Positions 21,506 through 32,169 of a stretch of 64,000 nucleotides of DNA are shown here, one piece after another. The stretch covers positions 82,548,638 to 82,612,637 of the forward strand of contig OX638131.1 of the NCBI GenBank assembly GCA_951804985.1. The letters are read 5' to 3'. A program made the position numbers and the translations under genes. Below the pieces are notes generated by a model, which saw only the letters and a program-made list of their open reading frames with translations, was not told where the DNA came from and did not search any database. Each line of letters opens with the position of its first letter. Positions within the stretch are counted from its first letter, which is position 1. Source of the DNA: Dryomyza anilis. Lineage: Eukaryota > Arthropoda > Insecta > Diptera > Dryomyzidae.

Positions 21506-22291
21506 TAGGGTAGACTAGGGTAAAGTGGAAAACGTTTAGATCTGCCTACAAAAAAATACACTTAATATTTTTTTTAATTCTTCTGAAGGGTCTATTATTG
21601 AGAGTGGTTCGCGATCTAACTTTTTGCATTAACAGAACACAATTTATATGTCATTCAATTGATTTTTGGGCGATTTTTAAAAACAGCTCATTTTCGGATC
21701 TCTTGAAAAATACTGGGGTAAAGTGGCAAACCAAGGATTGAAACCTAAACGAATAACGGTTTCGGTTTCGGTTTTTTTCGCATTTTGGTTTCGGTTACGG
21801 TTTCGGTTTTAAGTTTTTATAACGAAACGGTTTCGGTATACCGGTTCCATGTTACGGTTTCGGTTTTGATTTCGGTTTTTGTATAAATTTTCTTTATTTC
21901 CATATTTTTCAAATAATTTCACATTTTTTATATGGTGCTAAATTATGATCAAATTATGATATTGGGGTAAAGTGGGAAACGTAATTTAAACAATGTTTGT
22001 TGTTATTTTAGTAAAAATATTGTGTTATATGAATTATTTAATTGATTACGCCAAGAAAAAAATTTAATTTAAAAATTCGTGACCACAAACCAATGAAAAG
22101 CAACATTTTGACTTCACCTGAGATATGATCTGAATTGCAAAGATGGAGAATTTTGTACAATTTTCATCCATAAAAGCCAAAGAAATTGAATTTCAACAAT
22201 TCTGTGAACTGCAATATATGTAAACTAGTGATGATCATTTGCAAGAGCAAGTCAAGAAATGGTAATCTTAATCTTTTAAATTTTAAATAAA

Positions 22292-22474
22292 AGATCGAAG
22301 ACAAATATCTTTTTACAAACTTCTTTATGTATCTGTAAATTGATAAGAAAATGTAAATCTATTAGTTGATATTTCAACATTAAAAATGCATCAATTACTT
22401 TTTATAATATTAATCAACAAACTCGAAAATTAAGTTTTTCAAAAAAATGTGTTTGGTGACTTTTCGTTCTACAA
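22292..22474. mobile_element. MITE-1, right-half fragment
   Basis: Matches the right half of the MITE at 56300-56551, including TAATATTAATCAA and the terminal GTGACTTTTCGTTCTACAA. The left terminus is missing. Confidence 0.75.
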
Positions 22475-22523
22475 TACAATAAATATAAGGAATATTTCGT
22501 ATAGGCATATATCTGTTTTCGTC

Positions 22524-23425
22524 ACAGATTGAAAAATCCGTATGCTACACATACCGTATGTCAAGAAAACTCAAATAATATCTTGCATAGTAACATTTTT
22601 CTTTGCGAACACCATGCGAATACAAACTCAAACGCTATAAAGCGAATACTAACAGAAAGAAGAATAACAATAGCGATTACAATTCGTATACACACACTTT
22701 CACAACGACAACTCTTCGTTGCTTTCCTGTATCATCGCATGGCAACAAACAGACGCATGACAACAGACAGACGCATGTCAACGGACAGACGCATGACAAC
22801 AGACAGACGCATGACAACGGACAGACGCATGGCACCACACTACATGTATGTATCTAGTACAGCTCTCTAGTTGGCAACAACAACGAGTTCTCTTGTGGTA
22901 CACAAAATTTCCCGCCAAAAATTCTATCAAAAGCTTGGATGCTGCTTTATTCGCATTTTTGTTGTTGTTGCACTTTCAAACGAATCAGCGGATTTGTGAA
23001 ATAAGAAAAACACAAAAAGCAATATATCAGCTAAATATATCACACTGTAAAATGTTCATATATTATTTTTATTTACTTCATGATTTTACAATTAACAAAA
23101 AAACTATATATAAAAGTAAAACAAAAATAATAATGTGCATAGCACAGTGCATATGCACAATCGATGTACGAACTAGCATAGCGAAGAAAAGAGAAAAAAC
23201 ATTGTTTTGTCTGTTTTATCTTTTTGAAGCGATAAAAGTGCTTCACATTTTTAAGATGCTTATATTCTTTAGAACAGAGATTGAAAAAAACCGTACGCTA
23301 CACGTATCGTACGTCAAGAGAACACAAACACTATCTTGCAGGGTAGCGTTTGTGTTTGTGAACACAAACTCTAACGCTACAAAACGAACACTAACAGAAA
23401 GAATTGAACACAACGATAACGAATT
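22524..23425 (+). repeat. Pair of ~150 bp direct repeats
   Basis: GATTGAAAAATCCGTATGCTA ... CGAATACTAACAGAAAGAA at about 22527-22661 recurs diverged at about 23279-23403 (GATTGAAAAAAACCGTACGC ... CGAACACTAACAGAAAGAA). They bracket the 18-bp minisatellite. Origin unclear; no retrotransposon coding lies between them. Confidence 0.6.
22741..22835. repeat. 18-bp minisatellite
   Basis: About five copies of CGCATGACAACAGACAGA with A/G and A/T variation. Confidence 0.9.
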
Positions 23426-23487
23426 CCGATGCGTACACATACTCCTTTTCAATTTATAGTGATTTTTCATAGAACACAAACGGAAAT

Positions 23488-23881
23488 TCGATAGAATTCG
23501 ATGGAGGAGGTCGAGAAATGGATGTGGCCACCGAGAAGGGTAGGCCACGCCCACTCCGAGTGGGCGGAAATCGCCTTTTTGTACCAACTTTTTTTTATTG
23601 CGGAATTCGATAGAAGAGGTCGTGAAATGGATGTAGCCACCGAGAGGGGTAGGCCACGCCCACTCCAAGTGGACGGATCGAATTCCGCAATAAAAAAAAC
23701 TTGGAGTAGGCGGGGCTTACCCCTCTGGGTGCCTACATCCATTTCTCGACCTCTTCTATCGAATTCCGCAATAAAAAAAAGTTGGTACAAAAAGGCGATT
23801 TCCGCCCACTCGGAGTGGGCGTGGCCTACCCCTCGCGGTGACCACATCCATTTCTCGACCTCCTCCATCGAATTCTATCGA
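23488..23881. repeat. 394 bp G+C-rich palindrome built from four modules
   Basis: The arms 23488-23671 and 23701-23881 are near-perfect inverted repeats around a 29-base centre. Each arm contains two variants of one module (GAGAAATGGATGTGG... / GAATTCCGCAATAAAAAAAA), so four module copies are present. Within a module, CCCACTCCGAGTGGGCG is itself palindromic. Base composition is far more G+C-rich than the surroundings. It lies inside the hAT-like element 21732-24128. Confidence 0.92.
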
Positions 23882-24256
23882 TGTTTATTTTGGGAATTCC
23901 AAGTTTTAATTAATGACAATAATGATCTTCTATATATAATAAAATATGTTTTTCTGTTTCTGTTTTTACTTTTTTAAAAACCGTTTTAAACCGGTATAAA
24001 ACCGAAACCGTTTATATCGGTTTTGGATATCGGTTTATTTCTGATTTTCGTATAACGGTTTCGATTTCGGTTTTAAAAATGAAACGGTTTAAAATGGATA
24101 TCGGTTTCGGTTACGGTTTCAATCCTTGTGGCAAACGTTACAAATTTTACAAATAGACAAAAATTTGTTATTTCTGTATTATTTCATGTTTATTTACAAT
24201 ATAAACAATATAAATACATTCAGAATATATAAAAAATATTAAGGAAATAAACAATA

Positions 24257-24996
24257 ACCAGTTGGGAAGGTTAGATCACATGGGAAATTTTAAAGTAGGT
24301 GTAATTATGATAGTTAGGATTATCAAAATTATAGTCGGTCTAAGCCGACTATAAATACCCTACACATATGTGTGGTTACTATTCAAAGTGATATATAGGT
24401 CACCAGGGTATACGAATCCTGAAAATAACTACAAACATTCAATCGCTGAAGAATTTCCATTCATTTGATACCCATATTTACAAATGGGTAGGTGTACAGA
24501 ATTTCGATTTTTTTTTTTGTGAACCACAAGTCTTTTTGCCGGAAAACATTATTATAATGTATTTGAGCATGATATCAATATATATTTGGCCAAAAAAGTT
24601 TACCTAAGCACGTATACATAAAAATTGATCTTTATATGTACATTTTATATGAGGTATTTGAACATAAGTGGTCGGAACATAGGTCACAAGAGACCGATCT
24701 GGCCAATTTTTTCGCACATACAGCGTAGGTATATTAGTAATCAAAGTTATAAGTTTCATTTATCTAGCTGTTCAATTTTAAAAGTAGTAGGGATTTCAAC
24801 AGACAGACGGACAGACAGACGGACAGACAGACATACAGACAGACGGACAGACAGACGGACATCGCTAAATCGACTCAGGAGGTCATGCTGATCAAGAATA
24901 TATATACTTTTCCATACCGGAGATGCTTCCTTCTGGGTGTTACAAACGGCGTACCAAACTGAATATACCCTTTCACTCTTAGTGTAGGGTATAAAA
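24257..24996 (+). mobile_element. DINE-1-like element, family B, complete reference copy
   Basis: Head ACCAGTTGGGAAGGTTAGAT, then the hairpin ATAGTCGGTCTAAGCCGACT (24331-24350), inner repeat ATACCCTACACATATGTGTG, an imperfect (CAGACGGA)n block at 24801-24861, the core GGTCATGCTGATCAAGAATA, and tail CTCTTAGTGTAGGGTATAAA. The TACCCTACAC / AGTGTAGGGTA pair forms subterminal inverted repeats, as in DINE-1. No target duplication and no coding sequence. Confidence 0.88.
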
Positions 24997-26212
24997 ATTG
25001 TGCAATTACTCGTTTTCCATTAGATATACATTTCATACTTTCCCAAAAAAAAAAATGGTTCCCACATTACCCGAACCATTGAACCATTAAAGCTACTTTC
25101 AATTATTTACAAACCTATTAATATTTTTAAAGAAATATACCTATTTTATTAAAAAATTTCCAAATTGCACACTATTTGAAAGCAAATACCACCACCCTAA
25201 AAAACTTTTTAATACATGTTCTCGAAAGGCTATAAGAAAGTACAAAATTGGTAAAATTGTGTATGAAAAAGTAGTTTTTTTTGTCTAAAAATGCAACAAC
25301 ATTTCAAAATGTTCAATTTCTCACATTACCCAATTTTCCCTAAAGAAATTAATAAATAAATATATAAAAAATAATAAATGAAGATGTAAGACATTTCATT
25401 TAGTATCTAGTTTAAAAGTAAATTTATGCTATGCCGGAAATTAAATGGAACTACGTAAATATAACGAAAATAATCTGCAAGAAAAACAGCATCAGTCAAA
25501 GTTACTGCTGCCCGAAATGTCAATTGCATTACGGCACGAATTTAAAATAGAAATTGACTTAAGAAAATTCTGAACAAAAGTAGTAAAAATAGCACCCAAA
25601 CTCAAGACATCTACAAATCAAAGAAAACTACGATGTCGCGCTCAAAGGGCTACATCAATGAAATTGCAAAGATCTTATGCAAAATGTATACAACAAAAAA
25701 AAAGTGTGAAGCAAAATTAAAAAAGCAACTTCTCAACACAATTTCACTAATATTATTCATGCAATAGCAGCCGCCCACGTCAGTTGCCACGACGCCAGAT
25801 GTGACTATTTCTTTCCTTTTTTTTTGAAAAGAACCTGCAAGAAAAATGTTTTTTAATGTTATGTTGAGTAGAAGTAGAAAAGCTTGACAAAAAAAACTTT
25901 AGATAAATTCGCTTTTTAACAATTTGCATAAATAAATTCATATTGAAAAATAGTGCGAAAGTAAAACTGAGTCTGCGACAGGAAGAGCTCCGTGAAATCA
26001 AGTTAGTTATGGAATAATAAACGTATTTATTTGTTGGTTTACAATGTGTTTAATGAAAATTTAGTTGGAGCAAATGAGTAAATTATTTATGTAATTTAGT
26101 GATTTTAACATAACGAACAAATAAAACATAATTAATTTGACATTTATGATTACAGTCATGGCTAAATAAATAAATACTTCATTAGTGATACATAAAACAT
26201 AGAATTCTTATA
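24997..26212. other. Gene-less stretch
   Basis: The window 25015-25340 is A+T-rich with CACATTACCC motifs (25060, 25320) that are the inverse of the GGGTAAAGTGG motifs left of 21732. They may be the far end of an element into which the 21732 element and the family B copy inserted. The window 25430-25830 looks like unique sequence with no recognised gene. Confidence 0.4.
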
Positions 26213-26392
26213 GTTTTTTTTTTTAATATCTACTATGATCCACAGCACTCAGACAGACTCTTTCCAATGTACTGTGAAATCAATTCCCTTACTTTTTTTT
26301 GGTTAATATCACTACGGAAGCCCATGACCTGGGAATCGAACCCGAGACCTTTAGAAGGCAATTAAGTATTGTCTACACTACTGAATATTCCA
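26213..26392 (-). mobile_element. Second tRNA-derived SINE (family 2), degenerate
   Basis: On the minus strand, GGTCTCGGGTTCGATTCCC (about 26332-26350) contains a perfect RNA polymerase III B-box (GGTTCGATTCC). A weak A-box-like AGTAGTGTAGAC lies ~35 bases upstream, as in a tRNA. A body of about 110 bases follows and ends in an A-run (plus-strand T-run at 26213-26225). This layout fits a SINE or a tRNA pseudogene with tail. No target duplication was found. Confidence 0.55.
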
Positions 26393-27185
26393 GTTTCAAC
26401 CAAATAAAAAAAGTCATCTATAAATTCAAAATTTAAAAATACCTCATGATTTTCATTGAACTTTACTACGTATTTTTTGTGTTTTTTAATTCGAAAACTG
26501 TCTCCGCTCATTGACATTTGCGCTGCTAAAAATCGTATTAAAAGTTTCTCAGATTATGTCTGCCATTGAACTGACACCGACATAAAGTAATTCCGCGTAC
26601 TTTTGCATATATCAATTTTTGCATTTTCAATTTAATTTTCTGACTTTCAATTACTGGCCACAAGAAGTGTCTACGTTGTACAGAACTTTCTTTCAATTGC
26701 TGCAACTTTCAAAGCATTTCTTACATGAATCGATTAAAAATATATTTTGTAATTTTCAAACCCTATTACGGTCTCTTGGTTTTGGCTTTTTCAGTATCTA
26801 CTTTTTTTCGTGCTAGTTTTCGATATTTACTAGGCACAGTTTTTATATTTAATTTTGTCACAAATTTAAAAAGCGAAATTTTACGTATTTTATGCGTAGT
26901 TATACATTTAAAATATTAAAAAAAATTAAAAAAAAAATAAACTGTCAATATGTCAAACGTGTTATTTTTGTGCTTTTTGTACTTTCAACTGTTTGCTAAT
27001 AAAGGCCATAAAAAATTGTTATTATGTTTAAAATCGATTACCAAAAAGTCTCAATCAAAATATATCATTTTATATCTTCAGCAAAAAAATATATATATTT
27101 TATCACTAGCTTTAATAACTCATGTTTTTCAAATGAAATAAAAAAGTTAATAAATGAATTAATTTTGCAATACTTTTGTGTTTTT
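26393..27185. other. Gene-less stretch
   Basis: Three short plus-strand frames (26619-27141) rich in Phe/Leu/Ile reflect A+T composition. No family signature. Confidence 0.45.
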
Positions 27186-27189
27186 ATTA

Positions 27190-29587
27190 TACACTAGCTG
27201 GACCCGTGCACGACTCGTGCCAAGATTTTCTGAATTCAAAGATATGGAGCAATTTTATTAATATAAAAAACATTTTATTATTTATATGAGGGGCCCGTGC
27301 TTAGCTGTTGAAATTTTTTTATTGGTTTTATAAATGTGGTAACCAAATAATTCTCCGCCAAAACAACTTTTCTCAAAGACAATTTTTTCTCAGATTGCGG
27401 TAGAATTCTTTCCCGTAGAATTCTTCCCCGTAGAGTTTTTCCCAGTAGAAGTTTTAGTGTGGTGGGTTTTAATGTAGTAAGTTTCGGTGTGGTGAGTTTA
27501 GATGTGGTGAATTTTGGAGTGGTGAGTTTAATTGTGGTTAGTTTTGGTGTGGTGAGTTTTAGTGTGGTGAGTTTCAGTGTGGTGAATTTGAGTGTGGTGA
27601 GTTTAAGTTTGGTGTTTTTAATTGTGGTGAGTTTTAGTGTGGTCAATTATAGTGTGGTGGGTTTTGGTGTGGTGAATTTTAATGTAGCGTGTTTTATTGT
27701 GGCGTGTTTTAGTGTAGCGAGTTTTAGTGTGGTGATTTTTATTGTGGTGAGTTTTAGTGTGATGAATTTTAATGTGATGAATTTTATTGTGGTGAGTTTT
27801 AGTGTTGTGAATTTTAGGGTGGTGAGTTTTAGTGTGGTTAATTATAGTGTGGTGGGTTTTAGTGTGGTGAATTTTAGTGCGGTGAGTTTTAGTGTGGTGA
27901 GTTTTAGTGTATCGAAATTTGAGTGTAGTGAGTTTTAATGTGGTGAGTTTAAAAGTGGTGAATTTTAATGTGGTGAGTTTTAGTGTGGTAAGTTTTAGTG
28001 TGGAGAGTTTTGGTATGGTGAGTTTAAGTGTGGTGAGTTTTAGTGTTGTGAATTTTAGTGCGGTGAGTTTTAGTGTGGCGACATTTGAGTGTAGTGCGTT
28101 TTAGTGTGGTGAGTTTTAGTGTAGTGAGTTTTAGTGTGGTGAAATTTTAGTGTGGTGGGTTTTAGTGTGGTGAATTTTAGTGTGTTAAATTTTTGTGTGG
28201 TGAGTTTTAGTGTGGTGAGTTTAAGTGTGGTGAGTTTTAGTGTGGTGAGTTTTAGTGTGGTAAGTTTTAGTGCGGTGAGTTTTAGTGTGGTGAGTTTTGG
28301 TGTGGTGAGTTTTAGTGTGTTGAATTTTTGTGAGGTGAGTTTAAGTGTGGTGAGTTTTAGTGTGGTGAGTTTAAGTGTAGTGAGTTTTAGTGTGGTGAGT
28401 TTTAGTGTGGTGAGTTTTTGTGTGGTGAGTTTTAGTGTGGTGAGTTTTAGTGTGGTGAGTTTTTGTGTGGTGAGTTTTAGTGTGGTGAGTTTTAGTGTGG
28501 TGAGTTTAAGTGTGGTGAGTTTTAGTGTGGTGAGTTTTAGTGTGGTAAGTTTTAGTGTGGTGAGTTTTAGTGTGGTGAGTTTTGGTGTGGTGAGTTTTAG
28601 TGTGTTGAATTTTTGTGAGGTGAGTTTAAGTGTGGTGAGTTTTAGTGTGTTGAGTTTTAGTGTGGTGAGTTTAAGTGTAGTGAGTTTTAGTGTGGTGAGT
28701 TTTAGTGTGGTGAGTTTTTGTGTGGTGAGTTTTAGTGTGGTGAGTTTTAGTGTGGTGAGTTTTTGTGTGGTGAGTTTTAGTGTGGTGAGTTTTAGTGTGG
28801 TGAGTTTTATAGTGGTGAATTTTAGTGTGGTGAGTTTTAGTGTGATGAATTATAGTGTGGTGGGTTTTAATGTGGTTAATTTAAGGGTGAATTTTAGTGT
28901 GGTGAGTTTTAGTTTGGTTAGTTTTAGTGTGGTGAGTTTGTTTTTCTTTTTCTTTCCTTTTTTTGTTTTTCATTTAGTTTGGATTGTGGTTTTATGTGAT
29001 TGGTTTTGTTTTTGTATTTTTGCTTTTGTGTTGTGCTTTTGCTTTATTGTTTTTAAATTTTTTTTTTGTATTTGAGTTTTTTGTTTCATGTTCGTAGCTG
29101 GTGAAAGTGCCGAGTTATATCGTGTTTAGGTTGCATGGGAGGTGCCACGCCTCTTTGTCCAATCCCGCCCATATATAGCCTATCATTCCTTCCAGACCAT
29201 ACTGCATCTGTGGTAAAAATTTCAAGACAATTGGATCAGCCGTTTAGACGGAGAAGCGGAACAAAAGTGATTGCTTTTGTTTTTGTATTTTTGCTTTTGT
29301 TTTGTGCTTTTGCTTTTTTGTTTTTAATTTTTTTTTTGTATTTGAGTTTTTTGTTTCATGTTCGTAGCTGGTGAAAGTCCCGAGTTATATCGTATGTAAG
29401 TTTAGGTTGCATGGGAGGTGCCACGCCTCTTTGTCCAATCCCGCCCATATATAGCCTATCATTCCTTCCAGACCATACTGCATCTGTGGTAAAAATTTCA
29501 TGGAAATCGGATCAGCCGTTCAGACGAAGAAGCGGAACAAACGTACAAACGTACAAACGAACAAACAGATTTATTATATTAATAGGA
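27190..29587 (+). mobile_element. Interspersed element enclosing the 15-bp minisatellite
   Basis: Begins ACACTAGCTGGACCCGTGCA and ends with GATCAGCCGTTCAGACG ... ACAAACGAACAAACAGATTT ... TTAATAGGAT. A start of the form TAGCTG-ACCC and a tail of the form CAGCCGTT plus serial ACAAACG resemble a widespread arthropod repeat family whose class I cannot name with certainty. A ~280 bp 3' module is duplicated in tandem: GTGCCACGCCTCTTTGTCCA occurs at 29141 and 29417. An inverted relative of the TAGCTGG end occurs at 60750-60785. Confidence 0.6.
27401..28939. repeat. 15-bp minisatellite, about 100 units
   Basis: The consensus unit is GTGGTGAGTTTTAGT. The first units are variant (GTAGAATTCTTTCCC, GTAGAGTTTTTCCCA) and grade into the main type. 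A longer period is visible: the distinctive TGTTGAATTTTTGTGAGG occurs near 28318 and again near 28603, 285 bp (19 units) apart, with matching neighbours. As 15 is divisible by three, both strands stay open (VVSFS / LTTLK repeats), so the 307-codon frame is not evidence of a gene. Confidence 0.95.
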
Positions 29588-29962
29588 TATATTAATATTT
29601 TTCTGGTTTTCAATTTTACATAAAAATTTTAATAATAACAGAACACAATCAAGGTTATTTTTTATTATGTAAAATGACGCCCTGATTCCGAAAATATGGT
29701 TTAATAATGTTTCTTTGGATAGGTTTACAAAATATGGGCCAATAAATTTTGAACCGAGCTTTCATAAAGGTGCTCACATATATTTATAAATATCTCGCGT
29801 TCTAACACATGTGATCAATTGTTATATCGAATGAAAGGTAATTGAATATCCAATAAACATTTCTCAGAACATTTATAAATTGGATCATTAGTTTAAGAGA
29901 ACTCAATAGGAGAACTTGAAAAAAGCATTTGTTTCAACAAAAATTAAAAATAAAAATCATTT

Positions 29963-30572
29963 AAAACGAGTTGGGAAAGTTAGGTCACATGGGTAAGTTC
30001 GGTCACATGGGGCGGATTTTTATAGTCGGTCGGGCCCGACTATGGAATACCCTACACCTTTGGTGGGGATATTAACCCTCAGAATATTATTCATATATCA
30101 GAAATTTACGTCTTATATCCCCATAATTTAAAAAGTTATATAAAGTATAAAAAACTAAAAAAAAAAAATTAAAAAATATAATTGGGCGGACCACGCCCAT
30201 ATTTAAAATTTTGAAAGGCTAATATTTCATACATTTGATTTTAATAATTTACGGATCAATTTTCCACTATGAAAACCCGGGAAATAATGAAAAAAAAAAG
30301 TGGGCGGATCACGGGATTGGACCACATATTTTTAGGTGAATTATAACAATACGTTTTAAATTTTATAACTATACCTTGAATACTTTTCGAGTTATTAGTT
30401 CCGAAAGAGTTATATAAAAGTGACTTGTATGGGAGGTGGGCGTGTCCGTTGACCGATTTGGCTCATTTTCAAACTCAGTTCCTACTTTTGGCTAAGATAT
30501 ATTGAGACGAAATTTCATCGCATTCTGATCAGTATTTCTCAAGTTATTCTGTATTCGGACAGCAAGACAGCA

Positions 30573-30612
<40 letters not shown>

Positions 30613-30753
30613 GGACATGGCTAAACGGACTCGGGTAGTGATGCTGATCAAGAATATATATACTTTTCCATACCGGAAACGCCTCCTAAGGGGCGTTACA
30701 ATATATGCACAAAGTTAATATACCCTGTACCTCATAGGTGTAGGGTATAAAAA
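29963..30753 (+). mobile_element. DINE-1-like element, family A, complete copy
   Basis: Head AAACGAGTTGGGAAAGTTAG, hairpin TATAGTCGGTCGGGCCCGAC (from 30021), ATACCCTACACCTTTGG, a (GACA)n block at 30578-30612, GCTGATCAAGAATATATATA and terminal TAGGTGTAGGGTATAAA. Closely similar to 4776-5588 throughout. Confidence 0.88.
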
Positions 30754-30975
30754 TGGAAAAATTAGAGAAAGTAAGATGATACACAAATTAAAATTTTCCA
30801 AAATTAGTTGACACTTTTTCGTAAAAATTGAGCTATCGATGACAAAAATATATGACGGTCATATCTAAATCGACTCGGAAAGTGGTGTTTATCAAGAAAA
30901 AAAAATAAGAGGCACTAAAATATCCTCACATACATTTTATAACATGTAACCCATGGGTATAAACATAAAATGCGA

Positions 30976-31648
30976 TTTTTATAACCAACACTAAGAGTGA
31001 AAGGGTATATTCAGTTTGGAACGCCGTTTGTAACACCCATAAGGAAGCATCTCCTGTATGGAAAAGTATTATATTCTTGATCAGCATGACCTCGATTTAG
31101 CGATTAACCTGAGTCGATTTAGCGATGTCCGTCTGTCTGTCTGTCCCTCTGTCTGTCTGTTGAAATCACGATTACAGAAAAAATAGAAGAGCTAAAGCAA
31201 TGAAACTTTAGATTTAGATTACTTATATATCTGGCATGATCGGTCTATTGTGACCTGAGAACCGACCACTTATGTTCAAATACCTCATATAAAATTTATA
31301 TCTACAGATCAATTTTAATGTATACGTGCTTAGGAAAACTTTTTTTGGTCAAATATATATTGACTCCTGCGACTTGTGGTTCCAAAAAAAAAAAATCGAA
31401 ATTCGGTACATCTACCCATTTGTAAATATGGGTATCAAATGAATGGAAATTCTTCAGCGATTGAAAGTTTGTAGTTATTTTCAGGATTCGTATACCCTGG
31501 TACCCTATATACCACTTTGAGTGGTAATCACACATATGTGTAAGGTATTTATAGTCGGCTCAGACCGACTATAATTTTGATAATCCTAACTATCATAATA
31601 ACACCTACTTTAAAATTTCCCATGTGATCTAACCTTCCCAACTGGTTT
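30976..31648 (-). mobile_element. DINE-1-like element, family B
   Basis: Reverse-oriented family B copy from the terminal ACACTAAGAGTGAAAGGGTA (left) to CATGTGATCTAACCTTCCCA (right). A short internal duplication around GTCGATTTAGCGAT (31091-31121) and a ~40 bp loss near 31360 distinguish it. Confidence 0.85.
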
Positions 31649-32169
31649 TTAGTTAATACTCAATTGTAAAGCTTTCACATGATTTTTTCTGTTGTCAAAT
31701 TGTATCCATACATTTCTTTTATTTTTACATTATTTTCTTTCAAAATATGCATGCTATAACTGTATGGAATAACTGTGCAAATTGTGCATCATCTTGCGTT
31801 TTCAATTTTTCGCCATTTTTTCATGCATTTTTTAATAACATTTTTGTCCAAAAATTTACATTTTTTGAGTTCTTCTTTAGAGTTCTCTGAAACCAGCGAA
31901 CCAATTCCAAATTGTTGTAAGAAATGTTTATTGGATATTTAATTACCTTTCATTCGATATAACAATGCGTTTTATAAAACGCGAGTTATTGCCCGAAATC
32001 TCGTAAACCTATCCATAGAAATTTTTTAAATTCATATATTCAAATTCTGCGAGTCATTTTCAATAATACAAATATAATGGAATTTACTGCGCAAACTGTT
32101 TTTCTCATTTTGTTGTGTGGTGTAATCTGAAATAATCTTTTAAGAAACCATATTTTATTTTTTAAATTA

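Larger units (their letters stand above)
21732..24128. mobile_element. hAT-like element (2.4 kb) with 8-bp target duplication
   Basis: The ends CAAGGATTGAAACC (21732-21745) and GGTTTCAATCCTTG (24115-24128) are perfect inverses and are flanked by TGGCAAAC on both sides (21724-21731 and 24129-24136). Both subterminal regions are packed with GGTTTCGGTTACGG-type repeats. No transposase frame. The 5' end of the same family recurs at 42651 and 46046. Inside are a MITE-1 fragment, an 18-bp minisatellite, a pair of ~150 bp direct repeats and a 394 bp palindrome. Confidence 0.88.
29640..32095. mobile_element. Long-TIR element interrupted by two DINE copies
   Basis: The left arm (about 29660-29930: GGATAGGTTTAC, ATATCGAATGAAAGGTAATT, CCAATAAACATTTCT) is inverted in the right arm (about 31865-32085: AGAAATGTTTATTGG, AATTACCTTTCATTCGATAT, GTAAACCTATCC). 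The spacer is almost entirely the family A copy 29963-30753 and family B copy 30976-31648. Confidence 0.65.

Noticed and set aside
20965..21561. 198-codon FISLFLYF frame as a membrane protein
   Set aside because: A direct product of the (AAATAAAG)n period; no non-repeat coding content.
22529..22870. 113-codon frame with RRMTTD repeats
   Set aside because: The repeat part is the 18-bp minisatellite, and the rest lies in the decayed interior of a hAT-like element with no recognisable domain.
22848..23459. 203-codon frame on the plus strand
   Set aside because: A+T-rich, lies within the nonautonomous hAT-like element and overlaps its direct repeats; composition explains the length and no domain is recognisable.
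23467..23977. Overlapping 130-158-codon frames on both strands
   Set aside because: They arise from the 394-bp palindrome, which is G+C-richer and therefore stop-poor on both strands; the same peptide appears in each arm.
28152..29075. 307-codon open frame (VVSFS repeats) as a gene
   Set aside because: It is the 15-bp minisatellite read in a frame that cannot contain a stop because the unit length is a multiple of three; both strands are open and there is no promoter or non-repetitive domain.
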